A stretch of DNA of 64,000 bases from Bacteroidota bacterium (GTDB lineage: Bacteria; Bacteroidota; Bacteroidia; Bacteroidales; JAAUTT01). The translations under genes were made by a program, and so were the position numbers. Location: positions 1 to 64,000 of the forward strand of contig JAEYWD010000031.1 in the NCBI GenBank assembly GCA_023429135.1. The letters are read 5' to 3'. Within the stretch, counting starts at the first letter, position 1. Each line of letters starts with the position of its first letter. The notes below the pieces were generated by a model that worked only from the letters and a program-made list of their open reading frames with translations, had not been told where the DNA came from and did no database searches. Shown one piece after another: positions 7,888-17,476 of the stretch.

Positions 7888-7958
7888 CAGACCACAGTAA
7901 TACAGCTTTGACAAAAACCTGACCTTTTATAATATGCATGGTTGTCGTCTGTGGTCTG
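7888..7958. repeat. 10-base inverted repeat CAGACCACAG / CTGTGGTCTG
   Basis: Perfect arms at 7888-7897 and 7949-7958 enclose 51 bases. The right arm runs on as CTGTGGTCTGACGACC; a similar word, GTGGTCTGAGGTCTGACGAC, is found near 3782, and GGACCACAG at 3712. The two sites look like diverged members of one intergenic element. Confidence 0.5.
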
Positions 7959-8413
7959 ACGACCATAGGTAAAACTTTTCCTTAATGCCTGATTCAATAC
8001 ATTAATTTGATGCTCGTTTACAATAACAAATCCACTAATAGCAATAGATCAGCTTAGCCATTTGTGACAGTTTTATTTAGAATCAAAATAAATTACTTTT
8101 CATGATAAAATTATTTCCTAATAGCTGATTACTTTCTCCCACTTTTCGGATTACTATATGAAAAGGTGCCGGACAACCTAAATCATTTTGGATCGTCTCT
8201 TTTCCAAATGCCTTTTTATATTTTTTTGGCCTTCTCTGCCTCCTTCTAAATGTCTAATTATTGGTTAACAATAATTTGTAAAAACACCCGAAGGACAATG
8301 ATGACATTTTGTTTTATTTTGATAAAGTAAAAATTTATTACAAAGACTTTCCTTAGCCTTCCCTGCCTGATCATTTTTTCTAACTATTTTTTTTAACTAT
8401 TTACTTACCGCTT

Positions 8414-9211
8414 ATGAAAACATCAAAACTCTACCTCAGTGCCATTATTGGCTTTTTTTGCATTTCTTCAAACGTTTATTCACAAGTTGAAATCCCGGAT
8501 AACCAAACCATTAAAATCGGGAATAAAGATGTTTCAATCTTTATTGGCAATACGGGCAAATATGCACAGGCATCAAATTTTGATCTTGATCCCGCTAATA
8601 CTCTTGATGGGATTTTTATTGAAAATGGCACTTCTGAAAGTGGCGGCTTCTATGCTGACGGCGATTTTTCTGTAATCTGGAGTGCAGGAGACCAGAACAG
8701 GTTATTGCGGATTTATGATGAAGATAATATGTCCCCAGGGAGTACAACTTATGAAAGGGCCTATATAGATGGCAACGGAACTTACTATGCCGTAAGCGAT
8801 ACAAGACAAAAACAGGATATTACCCAGATATCTGGAGCAATTGTCAAAATCAAAGCGATAAATGGGGTTCAATATACCTACATCAAAAATGCCAATGAAG
8901 AAAAGCCAAAAAATGACATAGATCTTCAGGGCAAGGCAGAGCCAAAAAAATATATAGGGCTCCTTGCCCAGGATGTAGAAAAAGCTATCCCGGAGGTGGT
9001 AGATACCGACGCTTTTGGGAATAAATTCCTCAATTATACAGGTATAATCCCGGTGTTGGTGGAAGCATGCAAAGACCAACAAAAACTAATTGAAGACCAG
9101 CAAACAAAGCTGGATGGGCAAACCCAGGCACTCACTGACCTACTAAAGGAGATAAACTCATTAAAGGAAGAAGTTGCCAAGCTCAAAACCCAGAAATCCA
9201 CTTCAAATTAA
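8414..9211 (+). CDS. Secreted protein with C-terminal S74 intramolecular chaperone domain
   Basis: 265 residues. Signal peptide 1-23 (cleavage after VYSQ region). The middle is a beta-rich, fibre-like stretch. Residues 127-230 form an S74 (tail-fibre/endosialidase chaperone) domain: S128-D-x-R131-x-K133, then YIGLLAQDVEKAIPEVV and NYTGIIPVLVEACKDQQ, ending in a heptad-like coiled coil (230-260). In known S74 proteins the domain trimerises the fibre and cleaves itself off before the conserved Ser; Ser128 and Lys133 are present. In Bacteroidota such proteins are often annotated as tail-fibre proteins though no phage genes are present, as here. It heads a probable operon with the T9SS and RHS genes. 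Confidence 0.8.
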   Translation: MKTSKLYLSAIIGFFCISSNVYSQVEIPDNQTIKIGNKDVSIFIGNTGKYAQASNFDLDPANTLDGIFIENGTSESGGFYADGDFSVIWSAGDQNRLLRIYDEDNMSPGSTTYERAYIDGNGTYYAVSDTRQKQDITQISGAIVKIKAINGVQYTYIKNANEEKPKNDIDLQGKAEPKKYIGLLAQDVEKAIPEVVDTDAFGNKFLNYTGIIPVLVEACKDQQKLIEDQQTKLDGQTQALTDLLKEINSLKEEVAKLKTQKSTSN

Positions 9212-9233
9212 ACAAACATAAAACCGTAACGCC

Positions 9234-9689
9234 ATGAAAAAGTATATCACGATACTCTTTCTTATGGTTGGCATTGGTTTTTTGGTTCAAAAAACCTTAA
9301 CCGCCCAAACCATAAGCTATACATACGATGCATGCGGGAACCGGATAGAAAGGAAAGTGATAAGCCTTCTTAAATCCGGCCATGTCACAGATACGGTAAA
9401 AAACGAGTCTTACAAACAGGAAACTTTTGAAGACCAGCTCGGGGAACAAAAGATCCTTATTTATCCCAACCCTGTTAAAGAAGATATTAAAATCGAATTC
9501 CAGGGGAAAATACCTGAAACATCGGCAACCGTTTTTCTTTATAACCAAACAGGAAAATTGCTGAAAAGCCAGGTTGTAGGGCAAAACACATCCTTGAACA
9601 TAAATCTCTCGGGATACCCGGCAGGTATATATATTCTGCGCTTATCGATGCAAGATAAAGTCAGCGAATGGAAAATTATCAAAGAATAA
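9234..9689 (+). CDS. Short secreted YD-repeat protein with T9SS sorting domain
   Basis: 151 residues. Signal peptide 1-24 (ends LTAQ). Residues 27-41 (ISYTYDACGNRIERK) form a single YD/RHS-type repeat. Residues about 73-151 form a type A T9SS C-terminal sorting domain (ILIYPNPVKEDIKI..., SGYPAGIYILRL, WKIIKE), which directs transport through the type IX system and anchoring to or release from the outer membrane. It sits 22 bases after the S74 gene and 45 before the RHS gene. With so little between signal and sorting tag it may be a shrunken RHS-type surface protein or an adaptor supplying a T9SS tag to the larger partner, which lacks one. Confidence 0.8.
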   Translation: MKKYITILFLMVGIGFLVQKTLTAQTISYTYDACGNRIERKVISLLKSGHVTDTVKNESYKQETFEDQLGEQKILIYPNPVKEDIKIEFQGKIPETSATVFLYNQTGKLLKSQVVGQNTSLNINLSGYPAGIYILRLSMQDKVSEWKIIKE

Positions 9690-9734
9690 TAATCCGTATG
9701 TGAATATTTTATTACCAGTTTAAAACAATCAATT

Positions 9735-12700
9735 ATGAATAAATATACCAAATCAAGTATATTGTTGATTGCTTTCTTCTTCAGCCTATATCCTTTATGG
9801 GGGCAATCAACCAATATTACGCTCAATAAAACAATCAGTGGGAACCAGCTTTATGAGGCCACACAAAGTATTAAACTTAATCCCGGGTTCATCTACAACA
9901 ATACAAACGGTGCCAAATTTACAGCCAGGATTGTTTTACCGGACGGTCAGTCATATCAATTTAACGAAGCAACGGAAAGTACAACCCTTCCCGTCAACAC
10001 CGCATATCCGGTGGGAACTATTCCAGGAAATTGGAGTGTGTCTTCCTCGGGAGCTGCAAGCTATACAATACCTGTAAAAATAGCCCCAGGTATCCGGGAC
10101 ATAGTTCCTAATCTCTTTATAAGTTACAATCATCAGGCAAGTGAAGGCCTTTTAGGGTTAGGCTGGAACTTAGGAGGCCTATCTTCCATTACACGGGTCG
10201 CTACAAACCTTTATCACGAAACCTACATAGACGGTGTAGATTTTGATGTAAGCGACAAGTTTGCTCTTGACGGTAACAGGCTAATCGTATCCAATGGAGG
10301 GACTTATGGGGCAAGCAATACCGAATATCGCTCCGAAATCGAATCGTTTGTTAAGGTTACTTCATATGGGACATCCGGTAATGGCCCCACCTGGTTCAAA
10401 GTGGAAACAAAAGATGGGAAAATCCTGGAATATGGCAATACCGCAGATTCAAGAATAGAGGCTCAAGGCCGTAGCGATATCCTTGTCTGGAATTTAAACA
10501 AAGTTTCAGATAAAAACGGAACCTATATGACCATAACTTATACTGAAAACAACAGTACCGGAGAATATTATCCTTCTCAAATCAAATATTCCGGGCATGG
10601 GACAATGGCGCCCTTCAATACCATTGATTTTGAATATCAGAACCGAAATGTACCATTCATTACTTATGTAAATGGCAGTCAGGTTAAGTTAAACTCTGTA
10701 CTGTCCAACATATATGTTAAAAATGAAGGAACAACTGTTGGAAGATACCAATTTGTTTACAACACCATCTCCCGGTTAACTGAAATAGTTTATTATGGAA
10801 AGAATAATTCCAGGCTTAATTCGACCAATGTAACCTGGGGAACCGCAAACACGGGTATTCAACAATCATCTGCTTTTACCGACAGCCAGTTGTCAGGACG
10901 GTACCAGGGCGATTATAATGGTGATGGAAAAACAGACCTGGTAATAATAAAATCTTCTACATGGTACCTATACCTTGCAAATTCCATCGGAGATTTTAGC
11001 TTGCAATCCTCTGGATCGATGCCCGCTAACTTTAATACTTCCGATCCTCATAACAGAGCTTATCTGGGCGACTATAATGGTGATGGAAAAATGGATTTAT
11101 TGGTCTTCCGTTTGATAAGCAACACATATTATCTCTCATTCTTACTTTCTACAGGAACCGGATTTTCTACAACCAATTATTCTACTCCTTTTAGCAGCCC
11201 CTCATCAACATACTATACAGGAGACTTTAACGGAGACGGTTTAGATGACTTGATGATTAAAAATACAGGCACATACAATTGCTTGATATATAGTTTCAAC
11301 GTTTCCCAATCAACCTTTTCCCTGATCGGTCAATCTACCTTATCCTGGGGAAACCAGGGATATTCGATAATAAAGGAAGTGCCTTTGGATATAAACGGAA
11401 ACGGAAAAAATGACTTAATGGTTTTGGATGCATCCGGTTGTAGGTTTTATGAACTAACTGATGGCTCTACAACCATGGGGTTGTTATTTTCATCTTCTTA
11501 CCCAACAATCAATAATGTAAATCTTTTCGGAGACTTTAATGGCGATGGAAAAACTGACATTTTTTCCTTTAATACGGCTAACGAATGGAAAACATGTATT
11601 TCCAAAGACAATGGACTTGAAATAACAGCACATACCAATTTTAGTGGTTTTAACCCCTACATTCAATATAATAATTACTATGCAAGAGACATTAACGGAG
11701 ATGGGAAAAGTGATCTGATTGTAGTTGGATACGGAACAGGCTCGACAGTTAATGTATATGTAGCATACAGTAATGGGCAGAATTTTTCTACCCAGGTCTA
11801 CGCTCCTTCTTCAACCTTAGGAGTAAATCCGGATTTTAATAATTTCGGTGATTATAACGGCGATGGGACTGTTGATTTTTACTATAACAATGGTTCAATA
11901 GGACGAATGTATACTATTTACAGGGGAAAGAATCAGGAGTTTGTTTCTCAGATAAAAAATGGTTTTGGAGTTAAAACTCAATTTGTTTACAAGCCGTTAA
12001 CTGATAATACCATATATACAAAAGGAACATCAAGTTCCTATCCTGTTATGGATTTTCAAGGGCCTCTTTATGTTGCTTCATCAGTAATAAATGACAATAT
12101 ATCCTGGGAGCAGAATACAACCGATTACACCTACTCCACTGCATGTATTCACAGGAAAGGAAAAGGATTTCTGGGGTTCAACACATTCACATCTTTAAAT
12201 ACAATTCAAAATCTCAAAATAGTAGATACATATGAATATAATGGAACTTTCTTTAATGTTTCGCTTAAACAAAGAAGCATAAAAACGAGCACTGATGTTC
12301 CTATTGCTTTGGCTACAATGACAAATTCTGTTATCGATTATGGTTCTAAAAGAATTCTACCTTACGTCAGCCAGACAATTGAAAATTCCTATTTAAACAA
12401 TGTAACTAAAACAACATCTGTTTCAACGGATACAAACGGGAATCCAGGAACGGTGACGGAGACCTTTGATGATGGATCGTATAATTCAACTACCTATTCT
12501 AATTATACAAGTGAAGGATCGTGGCTCCCTGCCAAACCCCAAACCGTTACTGCAACGAAGAAACACTACCAGGATTCACAAAGTTTTTCTTTGACAACAA
12601 ATTACACCTATTACCCCGCCCTCGGATTGCTTGAAACTGTAACTACATCCCCAGCAACAACCACAACGACTTATGGTTATATTGCTGGTAATTTAACCGA

Positions 12701-15700
12701 TTTAACGATAACAGATGGTAATAGCACAAGGTATACCCAATTTTTCCATGATAACATGTTAAGGTTTGTTACAAAAATAATTAATCCACTTACCCATACT
12801 GTGGAACGTACCTTCGATGGGGCAACAGGAAACATGCTTACAGAAAAAACCCCTAATGGTAAAACTACCACGTATACCTATGATGATATTGGGCAACTAA
12901 CAGGGGTTTTATATCCTACCTCCCATACTGCTTCTGTTTCGTATCAATGGGCAACGGGAACAAGGCCACAAAATGCCCTGTTTTTTAAACTTGCAACAAG
13001 CCCAGGACTGCCTACGGGCAAGGAATACTACGATGCCTTTGGCAGAGTGATAAAAACCGAAACAACAGGGTTTGATGGTGTAAATATCTGTACAAATACA
13101 ACATACAACCACAAAGGCCAGGTAGAAGAAACCTCTCTCCCTTACAAATCCGGTTCCCAAGCATACAAAAGCGATTTAACATACGATGCCTTTGGAAGAC
13201 TGGCCACTCAATCAAGCGCTACGGGAATAGTCACTTATACGGTTAACGGAAAAACATTTCAAACAGCAACCGGAACCGGCCAAACCAGTAGTAAGGCGAT
13301 GGATTCCCAGGGCCATGTTCTCTCGGTAACAGATGAAGGCGGAACTATCACCAATGTATATAAAAGTTCAGGAAGTCCTTATCAGATTAATGCACATGGA
13401 ACAACTTGGACAATAGCCTATGATGCACTGGGTAGGCAAATTTCACTTTCCGATCCTGATGCAGGTACAACCCAGTACCGTTACAATAAATACAATGAAC
13501 TAACCTCCCAGACCAATGCAAGAGGGTTTAAGGATTCTTTGACTTACGATGCACTTGGCAGGGTGACATCGAGAATCGGAGGCGATGGTACTACAACTTA
13601 CGTTTATGACCCGGCCAATAACCCGGGTTTGCTTAACAATATCATGTATCCCGGAGGAAATGAAACATATACTTATGATGCTTACGGAAGGTTGACAAAC
13701 GTCCAGCAAACAGTAAATGATGGTAGTACCAGTAATTACTCCACCGGTTATGGATATGATAATCAGAACCGGATAACTACAGTTACTTATCCCTCCAATT
13801 TCGCTGTAACCAATGTATTTAATACAAATGGTTATCTTTCAGAAGTAAAAAGGAGCGATAATAATGCTACCATTTGGAAAGCAAATCAAATGAACAGCTT
13901 TGGAATATATAGCCAATACCAGTTCGGGAATAACCTTTCCACTTATAAAACATATAGTCCCCTGGGCGTTCTTCAAAGTATCCAAACCGGAACCGTACAA
14001 AGTCTCACCTATAGTTTCGATCCCGGAACAATGAACATGACCGGCAGGAACGATGTATTAAGAGGTCTTTCCGAAGCATTTTCATATGACAATTTAAACC
14101 GGTTAACTTCCATTACCGGGCCTTCTGCCCAATCGAGCACTTTCGACGATAAAGGAAACATTACCTGGAAAACCGATATAGGCAATTATTCGTATGCAAC
14201 ACAGCCCCATGCAGTAAGCGGTGTACAAAATGTAAGCGGCTTAATTCCTTCTACATTGCAAAAGGTTTCGTATACATGCTTTAACAAAGTGGACACCGTT
14301 TTAGAAGGAGTTTACAGGTTAAAGGTATTTTACGGAAGTTCCAGGCAACGTAACTCTGCAAAGCTATATCAAAATGGCACACATCAAAAAACCATACACT
14401 ATATTGGAAATTATGAAAAGGAAGTAGGGGGAGGAAACACAAGACAATTGCATTACATTACGGGAGGAGATGGCCTTGCTGCAATCTACGAAATTAATAA
14501 TGGCACTGGTAATATGTATTACGTGCATACCGATCACCTGGGATCGTATGATGTAATTACCAATTCCAGTGGGGCGGTTGCTCAATATTACAGTTTCGAT
14601 GCCTGGGGAAGAAGACGCAACCCTTCCAACTGGTCTTATTCTGGAATTCCATCTTCTTTTTTATTCAATCGTGGGTATACTGGGCATGAACATCTCGATG
14701 TTTTTGGTCTTATAAATATGAACGGGCGAATGTACGACCCATTACTAAGCAGGATGCTTAGCCCGGATAATTTTGTACAATCATCAAATTATACACAGGG
14801 ATTCAACAGATTTGTATATGGTAACAACAACCCTTTAATGTATACCGATCCAGACGGAGAATTGGCGTGGTTTGTCCCTGTAATAATTGGCGCTATCATC
14901 GGAGCTTATACGGGTGGCGCTATAACTGAAGGTTCTGCAAATCCTTTTAAATGGGAATGGAATGGAAATACTTGGGCAGGAATAGGAATTGGTGGTACAA
15001 TTGGAGCGTTATCAGGAGGAGCCGCATCTGGTGTTACCGCAATAGGCGGAGGAGCAGCATGGGCAGGAGCTTCTGCAGGAGCGATTAGTGGTGCAGGATT
15101 TAGTGGAATGGCAAGCGATTGGAATGGTGAGGCAATGCTAAAAGGGGCTCTGATTGGCGCAGCCTCTGGATTTATAGGAGGGAATGTTGCCTCTGCTTTG
15201 GGGGGACCGGGTGGAGCTTTTGCCGGTGGAATTGCTTCTGATGTTACAAGTCAATTTTTAGGAACTGGCGATGTAAACTTTGGTAGGTCGCTTTTAGCGG
15301 GAAGTATATCTTTTGGAATGTATCATGGATTTCAATATGCCCAATGGAGATGGGGAGGAGGAAACAGCATAGGTGGAATGCCTGTTTCATACAGGCAATT
15401 TAGTCGAATAAATACAGCTTATCAGCGTTCTCAATTCTGGCGACGTGAATATGGAGTATATCTAAACCGGAATCGTTCTGCTCGATTTACTCCAAGCAAT
15501 GATAGATACTTTGACCATGTTGTTTTTGATGATTGGCAAAGAGGAGATTACGCAACTGTACATATTCATCATAGACGTGGAGGTTCAGAATGGTTGGATA
15601 TCAATAACTCAGGTAAATTTAAAAGGTATAATCCAAATAATATCCCCGCGGGTAATCATTCCCTTATAACTGCAGAAGGAGGGTATCATTCTCCTAATGA

Positions 15701-15842
15701 TATGCTACAGTTAGCCGGTACTAACTCAATAGTAATAGGCAGAAATGGGTCATCTTATTATTATAATATTGGAAATTACCCTTATACTCTTAGAGCTAGT
15801 GATCCATTTGTGAGATTTTTCCTATTCCCATGGTTATGGTAA
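9735..15842 (+). CDS. Giant secreted SpvB / FG-GAP / RHS-repeat protein with variable C-terminal tail
   Basis: 2035 residues with signal peptide 1-24. Domains in order: an SpvB-like N-terminal region (IRDIVPNLFISYNHQASEG, GLGWNLGG near 125-155); at least seven FG-GAP/VCBS motifs of type GDYNGDGKTD (about 390-720); a TcB-middle-like stretch (SQIKNGFGVKTQFVYKPL, about 740-830); YD/RHS repeats (about 900-1560); and the RHS core (YVHTDHLGSYD at 1596 to DPDGE at 1705). Gly/Ala-rich hydrophobic helices cover 1706-1860, then a unique tail. RHS proteins form a shell that encloses a C-terminal toxin cleaved after the DPxG region. The tail has HIHH (1943-1946) and HSPND (1985-1989), which could be a JAB/DUF4329-like metal site. 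No T9SS tag is present. Confidence 0.88.
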   Translation: MNKYTKSSILLIAFFFSLYPLWGQSTNITLNKTISGNQLYEATQSIKLNPGFIYNNTNGAKFTARIVLPDGQSYQFNEATESTTLPVNTAYPVGTIPGNWSVSSSGAASYTIPVKIAPGIRDIVPNLFISYNHQASEGLLGLGWNLGGLSSITRVATNLYHETYIDGVDFDVSDKFALDGNRLIVSNGGTYGASNTEYRSEIESFVKVTSYGTSGNGPTWFKVETKDGKILEYGNTADSRIEAQGRSDILVWNLNKVSDKNGTYMTITYTENNSTGEYYPSQIKYSGHGTMAPFNTIDFEYQNRNVPFITYVNGSQVKLNSVLSNIYVKNEGTTVGRYQFVYNTISRLTEIVYYGKNNSRLNSTNVTWGTANTGIQQSSAFTDSQLSGRYQGDYNGDGKTDLVIIKSSTWYLYLANSIGDFSLQSSGSMPANFNTSDPHNRAYLGDYNGDGKMDLLVFRLISNTYYLSFLLSTGTGFSTTNYSTPFSSPSSTYYTGDFNGDGLDDLMIKNTGTYNCLIYSFNVSQSTFSLIGQSTLSWGNQGYSIIKEVPLDINGNGKNDLMVLDASGCRFYELTDGSTTMGLLFSSSYPTINNVNLFGDFNGDGKTDIFSFNTANEWKTCISKDNGLEITAHTNFSGFNPYIQYNNYYARDINGDGKSDLIVVGYGTGSTVNVYVAYSNGQNFSTQVYAPSSTLGVNPDFNNFGDYNGDGTVDFYYNNGSIGRMYTIYRGKNQEFVSQIKNGFGVKTQFVYKPLTDNTIYTKGTSSSYPVMDFQGPLYVASSVINDNISWEQNTTDYTYSTACIHRKGKGFLGFNTFTSLNTIQNLKIVDTYEYNGTFFNVSLKQRSIKTSTDVPIALATMTNSVIDYGSKRILPYVSQTIENSYLNNVTKTTSVSTDTNGNPGTVTETFDDGSYNSTTYSNYTSEGSWLPAKPQTVTATKKHYQDSQSFSLTTNYTYYPALGLLETVTTSPATTTTTYGYIAGNLTDLTITDGNSTRYTQFFHDNMLRFVTKIINPLTHTVERTFDGATGNMLTEKTPNGKTTTYTYDDIGQLTGVLYPTSHTASVSYQWATGTRPQNALFFKLATSPGLPTGKEYYDAFGRVIKTETTGFDGVNICTNTTYNHKGQVEETSLPYKSGSQAYKSDLTYDAFGRLATQSSATGIVTYTVNGKTFQTATGTGQTSSKAMDSQGHVLSVTDEGGTITNVYKSSGSPYQINAHGTTWTIAYDALGRQISLSDPDAGTTQYRYNKYNELTSQTNARGFKDSLTYDALGRVTSRIGGDGTTTYVYDPANNPGLLNNIMYPGGNETYTYDAYGRLTNVQQTVNDGSTSNYSTGYGYDNQNRITTVTYPSNFAVTNVFNTNGYLSEVKRSDNNATIWKANQMNSFGIYSQYQFGNNLSTYKTYSPLGVLQSIQTGTVQSLTYSFDPGTMNMTGRNDVLRGLSEAFSYDNLNRLTSITGPSAQSSTFDDKGNITWKTDIGNYSYATQPHAVSGVQNVSGLIPSTLQKVSYTCFNKVDTVLEGVYRLKVFYGSSRQRNSAKLYQNGTHQKTIHYIGNYEKEVGGGNTRQLHYITGGDGLAAIYEINNGTGNMYYVHTDHLGSYDVITNSSGAVAQYYSFDAWGRRRNPSNWSYSGIPSSFLFNRGYTGHEHLDVFGLINMNGRMYDPLLSRMLSPDNFVQSSNYTQGFNRFVYGNNNPLMYTDPDGELAWFVPVIIGAIIGAYTGGAITEGSANPFKWEWNGNTWAGIGIGGTIGALSGGAASGVTAIGGGAAWAGASAGAISGAGFSGMASDWNGEAMLKGALIGAASGFIGGNVASALGGPGGAFAGGIASDVTSQFLGTGDVNFGRSLLAGSISFGMYHGFQYAQWRWGGGNSIGGMPVSYRQFSRINTAYQRSQFWRREYGVYLNRNRSARFTPSNDRYFDHVVFDDWQRGDYATVHIHHRRGGSEWLDINNSGKFKRYNPNNIPAGNHSLITAEGGYHSPNDMLQLAGTNSIVIGRNGSSYYYNIGNYPYTLRASDPFVRFFLFPWLW

Positions 15843-15877
15843 AATATTTTTAACATCTTAGCTTTAAAACAACTGAT

Positions 15878-16921
15878 ATGAAAAAAATTGCACTATTTAT
15901 TTCGATGTTTTTTTTTATTGAGGCTGGTTACTGTAATCAGGATATTTACACTATGGTTAATTTGGGTAACTTATCTGCACGCATTGAGATAAACCAAAAT
16001 AATAACTTAGCTACAGATAAGGCCTATATGTCAGCCGAGTTTTGTAGTTATTTGACAAATGAGCTGATTCCTCATCAGCTCATTTCTATTGAGATTTATA
16101 CATTGAGTTTAAAAAACAGAGATGATTTTTTTGTTTCATTTGACCATGGAGAAAAAACTACTTACAGGATTAATAACCAGATTAATAAAAAAAATGAAAG
16201 TTATGAATCGACCCCTAGGCTTATAGCTGTTGATTCTCTAAAGGATGAAAGGCTCGTTTTTAGGTATATTTCTTCTTATCCTGATTATAAGAAGCTGTTA
16301 CGATTTATTTATTGTGCCATAAAAAATCAAAAGAAAATAGAATCCGAACAAAAAGGGATCAAATATAAATGGATTAATGAAGAATGGCATTTCCAAACCA
16401 TAGACTCAATGATAGTTAACGAGTGGGTTAATCAAACAGATTTTGATAAAGAGATCAATAAAATCATTGCAAACAAAAAATATGAATCGAGGATTTGTGA
16501 ACAGAGTAATGAGATCATTTATAGCTATTTTTTTCTAAATGGTAATTATTTTATTTTTAAGAAAAACAATAAAGATAGCATATTAAGAACTATGCCTGAT
16601 TTAAAATGGTTTGCATTAAGCAAAAGCAGATCACTATTCTTTATAAATGATTCGATCTTTTTTATAACTGATTCTGAATTTGAATTAATCTCTCCTTACC
16701 GCACGCTAAATAAATATATATCTGATTATCAAGGTATATATTTTTCGAATCAAAATAAATATGCAGCAATTCTTACATTAATAGACTATGATAACCAGAA
16801 TTATAATCATAAGATTTATAAGTGGATTTATCGACCACAAGAAGATGAACTGATTGATGTTAGTAATATGAAAAAGAAGGAAATTAATAGATTATTTAGG
16901 AAAACATACAAAATTCCCTGA
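15878..16921 (+). CDS. Secreted protein of unknown function downstream of the RHS protein (possible immunity/accessory protein)
   Basis: 347 residues with a Sec signal peptide (1-19); the Cys at the cleavage site is preceded by GY, not a good lipobox. The mature protein is Asn/Lys/Ile-rich, alternates strands and short helices, and matches no family I know. Its DNA is clearly more AT-rich than the RHS gene before it, as is usual for immunity or effector-associated genes that move separately. The start is 35 bases after the RHS stop, and a strong terminator follows at 16973, so it closes the operon. A protective role against the RHS tail is inference from position only. Confidence 0.6.
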   Translation: MKKIALFISMFFFIEAGYCNQDIYTMVNLGNLSARIEINQNNNLATDKAYMSAEFCSYLTNELIPHQLISIEIYTLSLKNRDDFFVSFDHGEKTTYRINNQINKKNESYESTPRLIAVDSLKDERLVFRYISSYPDYKKLLRFIYCAIKNQKKIESEQKGIKYKWINEEWHFQTIDSMIVNEWVNQTDFDKEINKIIANKKYESRICEQSNEIIYSYFFLNGNYFIFKKNNKDSILRTMPDLKWFALSKSRSLFFINDSIFFITDSEFELISPYRTLNKYISDYQGIYFSNQNKYAAILTLIDYDNQNYNHKIYKWIYRPQEDELIDVSNMKKKEINRLFRKTYKIP

Positions 16922-16972
16922 AGTCAGTTCTACGTACATTAAAATCGTCCAAAAAACTAAACCAGTTTTATT

Positions 16973-17006
16973 ATGGAACTCACTAATTGTGAGTTCCATT
17001 TTTTTA
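16973..17006 (+). terminator. Rho-independent terminator ending the S74/RHS operon
   Basis: ATGGAACTCAC (16973-16983) pairs perfectly with GTGAGTTCCAT (16989-16999) around a five-base loop, followed by a run of T. A textbook intrinsic terminator. Confidence 0.85.
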
Positions 17007-17028
17007 ACAATAAAATTAATTCTCAATT

Positions 17029-17469
17029 ATGAAATACTTAATATTATTATTAGCTGTTACAATATTGGCATGCGATAAATTGTCCGAGTTAAAAATTAAT
17101 TCTAACAAGACATATAACTTAAGTACTAGTTGTGGCGAAATTCAGTTTAATGCGTCATTATTTATTGCGACCAATTTGTTAATAAATCAAAATATTCAAA
17201 GTACTGGAATAACCTTAAATTTAGATTCTTTAAAATTATTGATTGATCCAAACAACTCTAATGAAATTATTACAACTTATTTTACCAATGAAATAGGAAA
17301 GATTAATGATAAAGTCATTCAGATTAATGGTCCCCAGAAAGTTGGATTAACAGTAAAATTAAAAAAGGACTTAGTTCCTGGAACAATTATTGTTCTACCA
17401 TGCAGTTATATAAGCTGTCAACATATTCCTTTAATAAAGGGCACCATCAAAATAAGGCTTAAAAATTAG
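17029..17469 (+). CDS. Putative lipoprotein, unknown function
   Basis: 146 residues. Signal with lipobox ILAC (Cys15). The mature part is beta-rich with a Ser/Thr/Asn bias and three further cysteines (TSCGEI, LPCSYISCQH). Unknown family. It starts 22 bases after the strong terminator, so it is probably expressed separately from the RHS operon or by read-through. A shorter relative follows at once (17477). Possibly an envelope immunity or accessory lipoprotein of the locus, by position only. Confidence 0.55.
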   Translation: MKYLILLLAVTILACDKLSELKINSNKTYNLSTSCGEIQFNASLFIATNLLINQNIQSTGITLNLDSLKLLIDPNNSNEIITTYFTNEIGKINDKVIQINGPQKVGLTVKLKKDLVPGTIIVLPCSYISCQHIPLIKGTIKIRLKN

Positions 17470-17476
17470 CAAAAAA

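Larger units (their letters stand above)
7682..8413. other. Gene-free stretch upstream of the S74/RHS locus
   Basis: About 730 bases with no supported gene. Contents: the LuxR promoter (7702-7730), a TACATTTG box on the plus strand (7815-7822), a small palindrome ACCTATCGGTAGGT (7871-7884), a 10-base inverted repeat (7888-7958), and a GGTGCCGGACA word at 8166-8176 that recalls the start of the dispersed element at 4013. The last 100 bases are T-rich and presumably contain the operon promoter, but no box is convincing. Confidence 0.55.

Noticed and set aside
8414..9211. Prophage tail-fibre gene
   Set aside because: The S74 domain is present, but there is a Sec signal peptide, a T9SS neighbour and no other phage gene nearby.
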